A stretch of DNA of 64,000 nucleotides from Epinephelus fuscoguttatus. Lineage: Eukaryota > Chordata > Actinopteri > Perciformes > Serranidae. The notes under the pieces were generated by a model, which saw only the letters and a program-made list of their open reading frames with translations, was not told where the DNA came from and did not search any database. Where the stretch lies: assembly GCF_011397635.1 (NCBI RefSeq), contig NC_064756.1:20266907-20330906 (forward strand). Direction: 5' to 3'. Position 1 is the stretch's first letter. Each line of letters starts with the position of its first letter. Both the position numbers and the translations under genes were made by a program. Shown piece by piece: positions 22,801 through 30,141 of the stretch.

Positions 22801-25800
22801 TGTGAATCAATCAACACACCTTAAATTTCACTGTGACAACTTTGACCATTACATTTGTTACTATATGTCATACTCTTTCGGTAATGAGGGGATCTTCAAG
22901 TGTTTATATATATTAATTTCGACCAAGACATCATATATCCCAATCCTCACTAGGAGAAAATAAAATGTTGCAAAGCGTTGTTCCTGTGGACTACGGCAAC
23001 ACTAAACCCCTGAGCTTGCCTTAGAAGGACTAAATGCACAAACCTACTATATGGAGAGAGACTCTCACTGCGGCCTATCCTGTTTTGTTCTGAAACTGTT
23101 GGCGTGCAGCCTTGTTCTGTGGACGATAAACAAGGTGCAGACTTCCATCTGTGTCACTGGTGATGAGGAAACACAGGGAGTGGACCTAGCAGACCTAGGG
23201 TCTAGATACCATGTCTGAAGGGTTACTTTTGGTTCCAAAGGTACCATACCGAACGTGTTTGGTGGAAACGGGGCTTTTGATTGGTTCCAAGTCTTCAGCA
23301 TGAGCAGCTGGGGGAATGATTGTAATGCAGAATAGCAGCACTCTTTAACCCCATGGGAATTGAAGCTTTCCAACAAGGCCAAGCACTTGTCGGTAGTCCA
23401 ATGTTTTCACAGCGAAAAAAAATGATAAAGTTAGACTAAAATTATCTATAACAGAGCTTTCATACAACTTTGCACACACATTACTCTTAGATGGATTACT
23501 TGCGAATGCAGGGTCGCACAGAAATGCCACACATATCATATGAAGGTGCAGGACTAGAGCTTTCCGAGGATACCACACACATCATTGTGCTGTCATCCCA
23601 TCATGCTATAAATACAGATAAATTGTCTAAAAAATAAAAACCTGATGAATTTCTTTACAATCCATTATACAGATCTTGTTATCAGTCACTTCATATAGTG
23701 AGGAATATCGTATCTTACCACGTCTTAGGCTTGCGTGTGTTTCTCCCTGTCTATCCACATTTGTAGTCCGGCTTTCAAGATGCAAATATCTCCATATTGT
23801 CCAGTTGACACTCCATCAAACTTTATGACAAGACCAGCCACTTGACCTTTGCACACCCAGACAACTGTAGCCTAATTATGCATGCTGACAGGGCCGTAGT
23901 CACCATATACACTGAGGGGGACATGCAACAACAAACTTTGTTTACTGCAAATAAAGTGGCAAATATTATCTTGGAGGACATCATTGCACTTGGTTGACTA
24001 TTTTTCTATTATCTTAGATGTAAATATTGCATGTTTCTTTCAGATAAAACACATTTTTGACTTGTGAATGAGTCAGTGGAATTTCTTGCAATAATGAAAA
24101 AATGCTGGCAGTCATGTCCGCCTGGCACAAACCACATGTTTTGGACAGTTGTGAAGTGACAGAATGTCCCACCATCATGGTTCTTATATTGCCAGATTCC
24201 AGAGAGTTAGGGTTAACAAGACGTATCACCAATCAAAGCTTCTAAACCAAAATCTTGACAACCAGATATTTTCCAGCAGGAATGTGACTAAATCTGGGAG
24301 AAACTAACATTTGCAACCAAGTTTACATGTTTCCCTGACATTATTATGTAGCAGCGTAGACTCTGTAAGGTAAACACTAGTGTTGTGCCTGAAGCAGATG
24401 ACCATGTAAAGAAATATGTCACTAAATGACGTCAGCTTGTCTCAAAAGCAGAAAAACATTGGAAACAGAGAATTCATAACAGTCTGAAATGTGTGATTCA
24501 TGCTGACAGACACTACTACATATGTTTACCTCATTATTTGAATCTTTGGCCACGTTTAGTATGAACATCTGACACTGTAACATTATAGAAGATACAGAAA
24601 AGCATAATAGATTCACTTTAATATGTGACCTATGAAAAGCTTGACAGTAGTTGTACAGCATATGGACAGTGAAGGCTTTATCTACAAATGGTTTTACTGA
24701 TGTTGAAATGAGCTATGCAGCCATATAAAGGAGGTAATGAAGAATCAAATATAATCGTTCTCATTGACATATAAAGCCCCCAGAGGTTGAGAAATACATG
24801 GTGAAGATTTTAGGACAGGTTTAGATTATGTACGAAAAAGGCTGAAGTCAAATAGAAATAGTTTTAAGACCAAACAATCTGAGGCAAAAAAAATTAAAGC
24901 AGGTGACAGTGTGCAGCTGAATATATTTGTGAAATGATGACTGTTGTGAGGTGTAGAACATTATGAAACAGTGTGTATAAGATTAGAAAATAATGAAACC
25001 ATTTAGTAGAAGAGCAGCCAAGATAGCTGTGGTTCCATTTTCACTCCCTGCCGTGTCAAATTTGTCAGCATCTAATCTGCTTCTTGCTCGTAGTTATTTT
25101 TAGCACATTTGGCTCCAAATGATCGTTTAAGTGTTGAGGGGAGAATGTAAGCACTGAGCATGTTTGCATGTGTTGTTGAACCAGGAGTGCATTTCCCAGA
25201 CGACAGCGCGGACGATGTCCAGAAGCAGAAACAGCTTCTCAAAGACGCTGCTGCCTTCCTGGTGTCCTGTCAGATCCCATCGCTGGTCAGTGACACAGAT
25301 CCAGATCCACGTCATGAAGGGTTTGAATGATCTTGTTTTTGTGTCTAATTTTACAGTCATGTATGTGTGTTTTATGATCAGGTTAAAGACTGTTTGGATC
25401 ACAGTGCTCTGCCCATGGATGGAGCCACACTGACCGAGGCCTTGCGCCAGAGAGGCATCAACATTCGCTATCTGGGCACTGTTCTGGAGTTTGTGGACAA
25501 GACCCCCGCCAAAGCCCAGCTGGAGCACTTCTATGTGAGTCTAAAGCCCTGAATACAACCACCACTGTCGAATGCTTTTTGTATTTATGTTTTGTCACTC
25601 TAATATTTCCCTTTTTCCATACCTTAGAGAATAGGAATCAGTGAGCTGATCACCAGATGTGCGAAACATATCTTCAAGACATACCTCCAGGTTGGTAACA
25701 TACATTATCCAGCCTCTCTCAAAAACAAACCCACATTTATTTTCGTGTAACATAGTTTCAAATTTTTCCTCACATGTAGGGTGTGGAGCTGTCTGCCCTC

Positions 25801-28800
25801 TCCGCTGCTGTAAGCCATTTCCTCAACTGCTTCCTGAGCTCCTTCCCCGATGCTGTCGCCCACCTTCCACCTGACGAGCTGGTGTCTCGCCGTAAAAGCC
25901 GCAAACGTCGCAACAGGGTCCCCGGCGGTGGTGACAACACGGCGTGGGCCAGCCTGACACCCAGCGAGCTGTGGAAGAACATCGCTTCAGAGGCCCAGAG
26001 CTACTATCATTTCACCATACAGTGGTGAGGACCCCATCTGTTGATGTGAAACCAGGGTGTCTGCAGGCCCTTAACAAGTCTTTAACTTTAAAAAAATGGC
26101 CTTAAAATTCACTAAATAGTCTTAAATTTAAATTTGTGAGGTTTTAATTGACCCTGTGTGAAGTCCCGCCCAGGACACAGACTGCCCAATCATAACGTAA
26201 CATCGGGCCGGCTCAGACCAGGGTCCAACAACACCACAGCTGTGCTTCATCGACTCTAATGCAGTCATTGCAGATTTCCTGCATTGTCAGGCTGGTTTTG
26301 TGGATTTAGAGCTAAATGTTGTGCCTGGGGCACGTCGCGTATTAATGATACTCGTTACCTGGAGAGGTTGGAAAAAGATAAACGTTTCTTCCCTGTTCCA
26401 AAACCAAAATCAAACCCTGAAAAGTGTAGGGTTAGCTAGCTAGCTACTGAAGATATAGCCTACTGAATGTATACACATGCTGCTTTTGCTTTGTAATGAT
26501 TATAACAGTGAAACAAAGACCGACCCTGCTGTACAGGAACCAGTGAAAGGAAGCAGGGAGACTTTGCTGATATTCACCCAGCTCCCTGTCATCGCAGATT
26601 AATGTTTGACTTTCTCCGGAGAAGAAGCCAAACACCGTTCATCTGCACACACTGTGATGCCACACAGCTGGTTCAATATCAGCAAAGTTTCCCTTTATAT
26701 TCATTGTCTTGTGTGGCGATCAGCAGTGATGTGGTGGTTCACTTTTACACTGTGATCTGTAGCCTGTAGTTCGGCTTTAGCTTCTAACTATCTTTGTCTT
26801 TTTAACCTGTTGTTGCTGCTGAGTCAGTTTGACATCCTGGATATATCCTTCAAACACAGACTGTAGACCCCTCTGTCTGCTTCTCTCTGGAATCACTGTT
26901 TAATTTTTCCAAAAACACACTTTGTGTGTTCAAATTAATTGGTGACAAATGAAATGTTTTCTTGTGCAGTGAAAGTGTCGACCACGTGGTGGAGAAATAC
27001 GGCCTCCAGAAAACCACTCTGCTCAGAGAAATCTCAATCAAAACTGGCATCCAGGTAACACTCATTTAGTCTATAGTGACCCTGATGGTGCTTGACCAAA
27101 TGGCCTTCGTGAAACATCCTCTCCTTTTTGTTTGCCTTCTAGATTCTGATAAAGGAGTACAACTTCGACAGCCGCCACAAGCCTGCCTTTACAGAGGAGG
27201 ACATCCTGAATATTTTCCCTGTGGTGAAGCATGTGAACCCCAAAGCCTCAGATGCCTTCCACTTCTTCCAGAGTGGACAGGCCAAAGTGCAGCAAGGTGC
27301 AAAGAAAAGATTGAGTCGTACATAACATCTGACAGAATGAGTGGAAAATCTTTTCGACGTCTTTCTTTATCTGACTTCCCTCTCTCTACATTCCCAGGTT
27401 TTCTGAAGGAGGGCTGTGAGCTGATCAACGAGGCTCTTAACCTCTTCAACAACGTGTACGGAGCCATGCATGTAGAGATCTGTGCCTGCCTGCGCCTGCT
27501 GGCACGCCTTAATTATATCATGGGAGATCACCCTGAGGTGGGCAGCAATATGGTGACAACCCTCACTTTGTGTGTCTCATTGATTATATGTTGCTAAATG
27601 TCGCGTGTGTTTACCCACAGGCCCTCAGCAACCAGCAAAAGGCTGTTCTGATGAGTGAACGAGTCCTCGGCATCGAGCACCCCAACACTATTCAAGAATA
27701 TGTAAGTTATCACACCAGATGAAGGAGATGTTTAGCTCTTGCTAAAGATGATTTATGTCCCTTTTAACCAACACGTTTATTTCCTGTTTGTTTCCAGATG
27801 CACTTGGCTCTGTACTGCTTCGCCAACGGCCAGCTGTCCACCGCCCTGAAGCTGCTGTATCGCGCCCGTTACCTCATGTTGTTGGTCTGCGGGGAGGACC
27901 ACCCAGAGATGGCTCTGCTCGACGTGAGTGCAGTCTTTACTTGACATTTATATAAACTATCTTACGTCTTTGGTGAAACCCAACCTACAATGGGAAGAAG
28001 ACTGAAATAGAATTAATAAAGACTGTTGTTCTCGGCTGTCCTTCCACAGAGTAACATCGGGCTGGTGCTGCACGGTGTGATGGAGTACGATTTATCACTG
28101 AGATTCCTGGAGAACGCCTTGACCATCAACACAAAGTACCATGGACCCCGATCCCTCAAAGTGGCCCTCAGGTGGGGAGAGATTCACTGACCATATGCAT
28201 ATAGTAGGTATAATACTGTCTGACATGATGACTCAAATTATGTGGGCCTTGTTTTTCCAGCCATCATTTAGTCGCAAGGGTTTACGAGAGCAAGGCTGAG
28301 TTCCGCTCCGCACTGCAGCACGAGAAGGAGGGTTACACCATTTACAAGAACCAGGTGAGCCCCTCACAACTCTACGCTGCTGTGAGCTGACACTTCTCTT
28401 TATCAGTCGCAATGAAATGATATCTGAAATGTTTCTTTTCTCTTCTCAGATGGGCGAGGCACATGAGAAGACCAAGGAGAGCTCAGAGTACCTGAAGTAT
28501 CTCACCCAACAGGCCGTAGCTCTGCAGAGAACCATGAATGAGATCTACAAGAACGGCTCTAACGCCAGCATCACGCCCCTCAAGGTGACTGCTCGCATTC
28601 AGGACGTGCTTTTGGGCTCCCAGCTATTTGAGCTCCACCATTAAACAGTGATGCAATGTCTTTATGTCCTCCTGTTTGCAGTTCACCGCTCCCAGCATGG
28701 CGAGTGTCCTGGAACAGCTCAACATCATCAACGGCATCATCTTTATACCACTCAGGTACATAATGCCCTGAACACCTGCAGAGACTTAAAAAAAATACTC

Positions 28801-30141
28801 CAGTGACCATTTATGTAACAGTAACTCATCCTGTGTTATGTTGAATTTGTGAAGAGACCTGTGTTGTGCTTGCCCTAATGAATACAGAATCCAAAAACTG
28901 AGAAATTCTTGATGAATTGAAGTCATAGGGGTCTGTGTTTTAATAATAGCAAGAACGTCTGTTTATAAACTCTCACACAACTTGAGCAGTTTAATCCAAG
29001 TCTCATTTATTCAATCGTATATTCAGTACGAAACTGACAGCCTTTTTTAGATGGGGAATTGAACTGCAAATGAAACTTATGTGCTCTCTTCAAAGCCAGA
29101 TTCCATTGACAAAAACAGCAACTTTAACTCGCTGAAAACAGGAGCTGCTGGTCTAGCACTGCCTCGATCAGTTAGTTAGTTAGTTAGTTAGTGTTATTTG
29201 GTGACTTTGGAAAATTTGAACTTACTCTTTAAAACACCAAAGACACACAACAACACAAATAAATTAAATGATTGAGGCAGAGGTAGATCAGCAGCTCCTG
29301 TGTTCAGTGAGGTAAAATTACTGTTTTTGTCAGTGGAGTCTGGCTTAGAAGAGAGCATACTCAAGTTTCACTTAAAGTTAGTTTTATGTTGTTAATTTTT
29401 TTTTTTTTTTAAGAAAAAAAGCACGTGTTTGGAGTACTGAGCACGTAACTCGATGCATGGGATTTGGATTATACTGCACCAGTTATGTGAGAGTTTATAA
29501 ACTGATGTATTGGTATAGTTTAACTGCTGTTAAATGTGGTGCCCTATGACTTAAATTCATCAAGAATTTTCTCAGTTTTTGGATTCTTCGGTCAGCAGAG
29601 CCATGTGAGATAGACAGTTTTCTTCACAAAATAAATATAACATGGGGTGAGTTATTGATACAGAAATGGTCATTTTGGGCATGAAGTATTCCTTTGATAT
29701 TTTCTTGACACAACAGGAATTACATAATAAACAAAGACTGGAATTATGCAGCTGTTTTAAATTTGATTTTATTAAATTATTTCAGGAGGATATCCCTGAA
29801 AATAGCTTTACAAAAAAATTCAGTTTATTATGATGACTCTGTCTGTCAAATTTAATTTAGAACTTGACTGTGGGTTTTAGTACATTACAAGAGATTGGAG
29901 ACATGCGTGACAGCAACATCACTGACTGAGGGGATAAATGAAAAATGGTCAAGCCATACCAAACATTTCAAAGGAAGTCAAGTATTGATTTGTTTTCTTG
30001 GGGTTGCATTTCAGCCAAAAGGATCTGGAGAACCTGAAGGCAGAGGTGCAGAGGCGGCAGCAGCTGCAGGAGCTTGGAAAGAGTGAGGAGCCCGCTGAGG
30101 ACAGGCCACTGGAACTAGAGGACAAAATCCCCATTGATTAA
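4756..30141 (+). CDS. cluh: cluh: clustered mitochondria protein homolog, complete, 27 coding exons
   Basis: Joined exons: 4756-4891, 12002-12195, 12669-12840, 14743-14886, 15931-16058, 16231-16385, 16844-16969, 18572-18719, 18812-18904, 19064-19498, 20720-20979, 21064-21482, 22421-22522, 25185-25285, 25382-25534, 25628-25690, 25780-26024, 26970-27054, 27143-27296, 27398-27537, 27621-27701, 27798-27923, 28050-28171, 28261-28354, 28450-28584, 28682-28755, 30015-30141. All introns are GT-AG with matching phases; 4212 nt give 1403 residues and a stop. The product is a cytosolic RNA-binding protein that binds mRNAs of nuclear-encoded mitochondrial proteins and is needed for normal mitochondrial distribution and metabolism (known for the family). 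Order of domains: N-terminal ubiquitin-like CLU-N (about 92-165), Clu domain (about 365-630), variable acidic/polar linker (680-790), eIF3-p135-like central region (about 850-1040), TPR array (about 1105-1315). Human CLUH is about 1309 residues; the excess is mainly the extra N-terminus and linker. Confidence 0.96.
5238..5490. repeat. GCTA/TTAGC-rich word cluster
   Basis: Repeated GCTAGC, GTTAGCTAACT and AGCTAGCTAGC words, interspersed rather than in strict tandem. The segment includes the perfect 12-bp stem TAGCTTGCTACT with a 14-nt loop (5247-5284). A similar cluster follows the pafah1b1 promoter at 35740-35830. Confidence 0.6.
6655..7230 (+). mobile_element. L2-like LINE 3' fragment
   Basis: The + strand encodes the C-terminal end of a non-LTR retrotransposon reverse-transcriptase protein. 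7011-7211 reads through [20 protein letters not shown] and the [14 protein letters not shown] ending, a hallmark of CR1/L2-type fish LINEs. Upstream, 6840-6990 gives fragments of the preceding segment ([25 protein letters not shown]) broken by frameshifts. A poly-A interruption at about 6812-6828 lies inside. It is 5' truncated and inactive, in the sense orientation relative to cluh, inside intron 1. Confidence 0.8.
7231..8853. other. Intron 1 interior, nothing recognised
   Basis: Unique-looking intronic sequence without gene-like frames or transposon ends that I can name. The antisense frame at 8443-8955 is 170 codons long but has no family signature and runs into the MITE beginning at 8854, so it is treated as chance. 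Confidence 0.5.
8854..9672. mobile_element. Non-autonomous DNA transposon with TAAGGTCCAATGTGTAGGAT termini
   Basis: Left end TAAGGTCCAATGTGTAGGAT at 8854 and right end AAATCCTACACACTGTTGCT at about 9649-9668 are inverted copies, as in an abundant fish MITE. The interior (9230-9640) matches the familiar body of the element: the CGCCATGATGCACCGCCAT and AGCCCAGAACGGACAAAC words. The 8930-9225 segment is a later insertion. Class beyond 'terminal inverted repeat DNA transposon' is not determined. Confidence 0.7.
8930..9225. mobile_element. hAT-like MITE nested in the 8854-9672 element
   Basis: Begins CAGTGGTTCCCAACTGGTCC and ends TTTGGACTGACCCACTG, inverted CAGTGG-type termini typical of hAT. 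The flanks, CTTTAGTA before and CTTATAGT after, look like a diverged 8-bp target duplication. The host element's sequence resumes on the far side, showing the order of insertion. Confidence 0.55.
9673..9960. repeat. Dispersed fish repeat segment
   Basis: Contains the words GCTGGTGAACATAGTGGAGC and ATTTAGCAGCTGAAGAAACA, which I recall from widely dispersed teleost repeats. Boundaries are uncertain and it may be part of the neighbouring element. No coding potential. Confidence 0.4.
9961..11244. other. Intron 1 interior, nothing recognised
   Basis: No gene, RNA or named repeat. The open frame 10087-10506 (139 codons) lacks conserved motifs and splice logic and is treated as chance. Confidence 0.5.
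11245..11946. mobile_element. Foldback MITE, copy A
   Basis: Starts TTAAAGGAATACTTCACCCA and ends with the imperfect inverse TGGGTGGACTGCTCCTTTAA. Inverted similarity runs inward almost to the centre, near 11595 (CTCTGCTCATTG against GCATGAGCAGAG), so nearly the whole 0.7 kb is two arms. Examples of paired words: 11496-11520 with 11660-11712, and the 'CTTGATG...GAATT' segment near 11350 with 11795-11815. A second copy lies at 28786-29695. Confidence 0.8.
12002..12195 (+). CDS. cluh: cluh exon 2 (residues 46-110)
   Basis: Completes the phase-1 codon of exon 1. It contains an alternative start, ATG 12022 ([10 protein letters not shown]), which aligns with the canonical human start MLLNGD. It then enters the conserved [18 protein letters not shown] stretch that opens the CLU-N domain. 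The linker is Glu/Gly-rich and polar. Ends phase 0 at CTACAG with donor GTAAGG. Confidence 0.95.
12669..12840 (+). CDS. cluh: cluh exon 3 (residues 111-167)
   Basis: Encodes the core of the CLU-N ubiquitin-like domain, with the invariant stretch [20 protein letters not shown] and [12 protein letters not shown]. Acceptor CAG before GTC; donor GTCAGA; ends phase 1. Confidence 0.95.
13095..14042 (-). mobile_element. LINE reverse-transcriptase fragment (L2/Rex1-like)
   Basis: Read on the minus strand from 14042 to about 13422 it is nearly one frame. It includes [15 protein letters not shown], the YKYLGI motif, then one in-frame stop, then [28 protein letters not shown] and [14 protein letters not shown]. 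This is the thumb and C-terminal part of a non-LTR retrotransposon reverse transcriptase. The 3' tail (toward 13095) contains the word pattern of LINE 3' ends near 'GGTCTCCCTCGTAAGGGATC'. It is 5' truncated: the catalytic FADD-type box lies beyond the fragment. It sits antisense in cluh intron 3. Confidence 0.8.
14743..14886 (+). CDS. cluh: cluh exon 4 (residues 168-215)
   Basis: Encodes [20 protein letters not shown] and the [20 protein letters not shown] segment, conserved between fish and human CLUH. Phase 1 in and out; donor GTATGA. Confidence 0.96.
14994..15884. mobile_element. hAT-like non-autonomous element in cluh intron 4
   Basis: Left end AGGGGTGTAACGACTCATTG near 14994 and right end, read inverted, AGGGGTCTTAATCACTAGTT near 15865-15884. 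Subterminal ATCGTATCGTGA / ATTGTATCGTGATG words occur toward the right end. These are features of a common teleost element with GGGGTGTAACG termini. No transposase frame remains. It fills most of intron 4 (14887-15930). Confidence 0.6.
15931..16058 (+). CDS. cluh: cluh exon 5 (residues 216-258)
   Basis: Begins in DSGKRKKKG, a basic patch, then [20 protein letters not shown] and the QPQNKDWK end, all matching the family. Ends phase 0 before donor GTGAGT. Confidence 0.96.
16231..16385 (+). CDS. cluh: cluh exon 6 (residues 259-309)
   Basis: Encodes [20 protein letters not shown] and the STRGFYLNQ end; highly conserved. The last codon is split (CA before donor GTCAGT) and completed by A of exon 7. 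Confidence 0.96.
16844..16969 (+). CDS. cluh: cluh exon 7 (residues 310-351)
   Basis: Encodes [20 protein letters not shown] and the [16 protein letters not shown] end, leading into the Clu domain. Ends phase 2 with AG before donor GTAACA. Confidence 0.95.
17150..18235. mobile_element. AAGTAAAAGTA-type dispersed repeat, interrupted
   Basis: The left part (17150-17262) carries AAGTAAAAGTA words; the right part (18070-18235) carries GTGGAGTAGAAAGTAC, GTGCAAGTACCTCAAATGTA and TGAGTAAATGTACTTAGTTA. Both are halves of a common teleost interspersed repeat. The sequence between is a different element (about 17262-17900). Related AAGTAC-rich pieces occur at 33325-33720 and 49400-49570. Confidence 0.6.
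17262..17900 (+). mobile_element. Dispersed repeat, copy 1 (in cluh intron 7)
   Basis: Begins near TTGACACACCACACCAGCAG and ends near CGTGAGGCGGTGCAACAGTC. It matches, in the same orientation and along most of its length, the segment at about 55240-55780. Shared words include TGAATGAAATCACTCT-like (here GTGAGTGAAATCACTCTGAT), GAAACAAAAGTGAG, CTAACTAGC..CTTGAATCC and GACACAGGCG. No coding capacity; class unknown. Confidence 0.65.
18325..18445. repeat. LINE 3'-tail-like fragment
   Basis: Contains ACTTTATTTAACCAGGTGAG followed by an A/T-rich stretch and GAGACCTGGACAGGAGGTCA, the pattern of short LINE 3' ends scattered in fish genomes. A similar TTTATTTAACCTTTATTTAG piece occurs at 50045-50110. 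Only a short match, so the class is tentative. Confidence 0.4.
18572..18719 (+). CDS. cluh: cluh exon 8 (residues 352-401)
   Basis: Opens the Clu domain: [20 protein letters not shown], then [20 protein letters not shown] and EHIPGQ. Almost identical to the vertebrate family. Ends phase 0. Confidence 0.97.
18812..18904 (+). CDS. cluh: cluh exon 9 (residues 402-432)
   Basis: [20 protein letters not shown] through [10 protein letters not shown], Clu domain. In-frame exon of 93 nt, phase 0 at both ends, so skipping it would not shift the frame. No evidence for skipping. Confidence 0.96.
19064..19498 (+). CDS. cluh: cluh exon 10 (residues 433-577)
   Basis: The largest cluh exon. It covers the middle of the Clu domain: [80 protein letters not shown] and [12 protein letters not shown]. 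Phase 0 in and out. Confidence 0.98.
19865..20145. repeat. Dispersed fish repeat in cluh intron 10
   Basis: Contains GTGTAGCGCCTTTCCAACCC, CTCAAAGCGCATTAACACTA, a CACATTCATACACTGATGGC segment and the ending CTACCTCCTGAGCCGCAGAT. This is a word order I recall from a very common teleost interspersed repeat. No transposase or reverse-transcriptase frame; class not assigned. Confidence 0.55.
20720..20979 (+). CDS. cluh: cluh exon 11 (residues 578-663)
   Basis: Completes the Clu domain: [40 protein letters not shown], then [20 protein letters not shown]. Ends AG in phase 2; the Arg codon is completed in exon 12. Confidence 0.97.
21064..21482 (+). CDS. cluh: cluh exon 12 (residues 664-803), variable linker
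   Basis: Starts with conserved [19 protein letters not shown], then a low-complexity Thr/Ser/Ala/Gln/Glu-rich linker. It contains the perfect tandem (ACACAG)4 coding TQTQTQTQ at 21191-21214 (residues 707-714). It ends with the conserved [20 protein letters not shown]. The linker is longer than the human one and its sequence is not conserved. No stop interrupts it, and the phase-1 donor GTACGT joins exactly to exon 13. Confidence 0.93.
22421..22522 (+). CDS. cluh: cluh exon 13 (residues 804-837)
   Basis: [20 protein letters not shown] and [14 protein letters not shown], conserved in vertebrate CLUH. Phase 1 in and out. Confidence 0.96.
22523..25184 (+). other. cluh intron 13 (2.7 kb)
   Basis: The largest intron in the second half of cluh. 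Around 23190-23300 the words GGTACCATACCGAACGTGTT and GGTGGAAACGG resemble a common fish non-autonomous repeat. The remainder holds nothing I can name, and the short open frames on both strands lack motifs. Confidence 0.6.
25185..25285 (+). CDS. cluh: cluh exon 14 (residues 838-871)
   Basis: [20 protein letters not shown] then [14 protein letters not shown]; start of the eIF3-p135-like central region. The insertless form is a little shorter than the human segment GVRFPESCQDEVRDQKQ. Ends phase 0. Confidence 0.95.
25382..25534 (+). CDS. cluh: cluh exon 15 (residues 872-922)
   Basis: [20 protein letters not shown] then [17 protein letters not shown]; central region. Phase 0 at both ends. Confidence 0.96.
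25628..25690 (+). CDS. cluh: cluh exon 16 (residues 923-943)
   Basis: A 63-nt exon encoding [20 protein letters not shown] plus Q, matching human [20 protein letters not shown]. Acceptor TTAG, donor GTTGGT. Phase 0 at both ends. Confidence 0.95.
25780..26024 (+). CDS. cluh: cluh exon 17 (residues 944-1024)
   Basis: [20 protein letters not shown], then a basic patch [10 protein letters not shown], then [20 protein letters not shown]. The basic patch is shared with human (KKRNKRRKNR). Ends phase 2 with TG; the Cys codon is completed in exon 18. Confidence 0.96.
26060..26170. repeat. CTTAAA-rich dispersed repeat fragment
   Basis: GGGTGTCTGCAGGCCCTTAA followed by repeated TCTTTAACTTTAA, GGCCTTAAAA and GTCTTAAATTTAAA words, resembling a repeat scattered in fish and other vertebrate genomes. 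Short and degenerate. Lies at the start of intron 17. Confidence 0.35.
26970..27054 (+). CDS. cluh: cluh exon 18 (residues 1025-1053)
   Basis: [20 protein letters not shown] then ISIKTGIQ. Ends phase 0 before GTAACA. Confidence 0.96.
27143..27296 (+). CDS. cluh: cluh exon 19 (residues 1054-1104)
   Basis: [40 protein letters not shown] and [11 protein letters not shown], the segment that leads into the TPR array. Phase 1 donor GTGCAA. Confidence 0.97.
27398..27537 (+). CDS. cluh: cluh exon 20 (residues 1105-1151), first TPRs
   Basis: [40 protein letters not shown] and IMGDHPE: the start of the tetratricopeptide array, which is kinesin-light-chain-like in pattern. Ends phase 0 before GTGGGC. 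Confidence 0.97.
27621..27701 (+). CDS. cluh: cluh exon 21 (residues 1152-1178), TPR
   Basis: [20 protein letters not shown] then PNTIQEY, TPR helices. 81 nt, phase 0 both ends. Confidence 0.97.
27798..27923 (+). CDS. cluh: cluh exon 22 (residues 1179-1220), TPR
   Basis: [20 protein letters not shown] then [25 protein letters not shown]. 126 nt, phase 0 both ends. Confidence 0.97.
28050..28171 (+). CDS. cluh: cluh exon 23 (residues 1221-1260), TPR
   Basis: [20 protein letters not shown] then [23 protein letters not shown]. Ends phase 2 with AG before GTGGGG. Confidence 0.97.
28261..28354 (+). CDS. cluh: cluh exon 24 (residues 1261-1292), TPR
   Basis: [20 protein letters not shown] then [14 protein letters not shown]. 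Ends phase 0. Confidence 0.97.
28450..28584 (+). CDS. cluh: cluh exon 25 (residues 1293-1337), end of TPR array
   Basis: [20 protein letters not shown] then [20 protein letters not shown]. Human has GEDHEKT where this protein has GEAHEKT. Phase 0 both ends. Confidence 0.97.
28682..28755 (+). CDS. cluh: cluh exon 26 (residues 1338-1361)
   Basis: [20 protein letters not shown] then FIPL, conserved C-terminal segment. Ends phase 2 with AG before GTACAT. Confidence 0.97.
28786..29695. mobile_element. Foldback MITE, copy B, in last cluh intron
   Basis: Ends AAATACTCCAGTGACCATTT and, inverted, AAAGGAATACTTCATGCCCA. The arms pair over about 400 bp each. For example, TAACTCATCCTGTGTTATGT at about 28822 pairs with ATAACATGGGGTGAGTTA near 29637, and CAGCAGCTCCTG near 29290 pairs with CAGGAGCTGCTG near 29141. 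A tandem TTAG tract (29170-29193) sits near the loop. The outer arms share words with copy A at 11245-11946. It occupies most of the 1.26-kb intron 26. Confidence 0.8.
29170..29193. repeat. (TTAG)n short tandem repeat
   Basis: Five to six copies of AGTT/TTAG in tandem, in the loop region of foldback element copy B. Confidence 0.8.
30015..30141 (+). CDS. cluh: cluh exon 27 (residues 1362-1403 and stop)
   Basis: [20 protein letters not shown] followed by an acidic/polar tail ending DKIPID and TAA 30139-30141. The tail is much shorter than the human C-terminus (which continues with a Pro/Ala-rich stretch) but starts identically. Confidence 0.96.
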
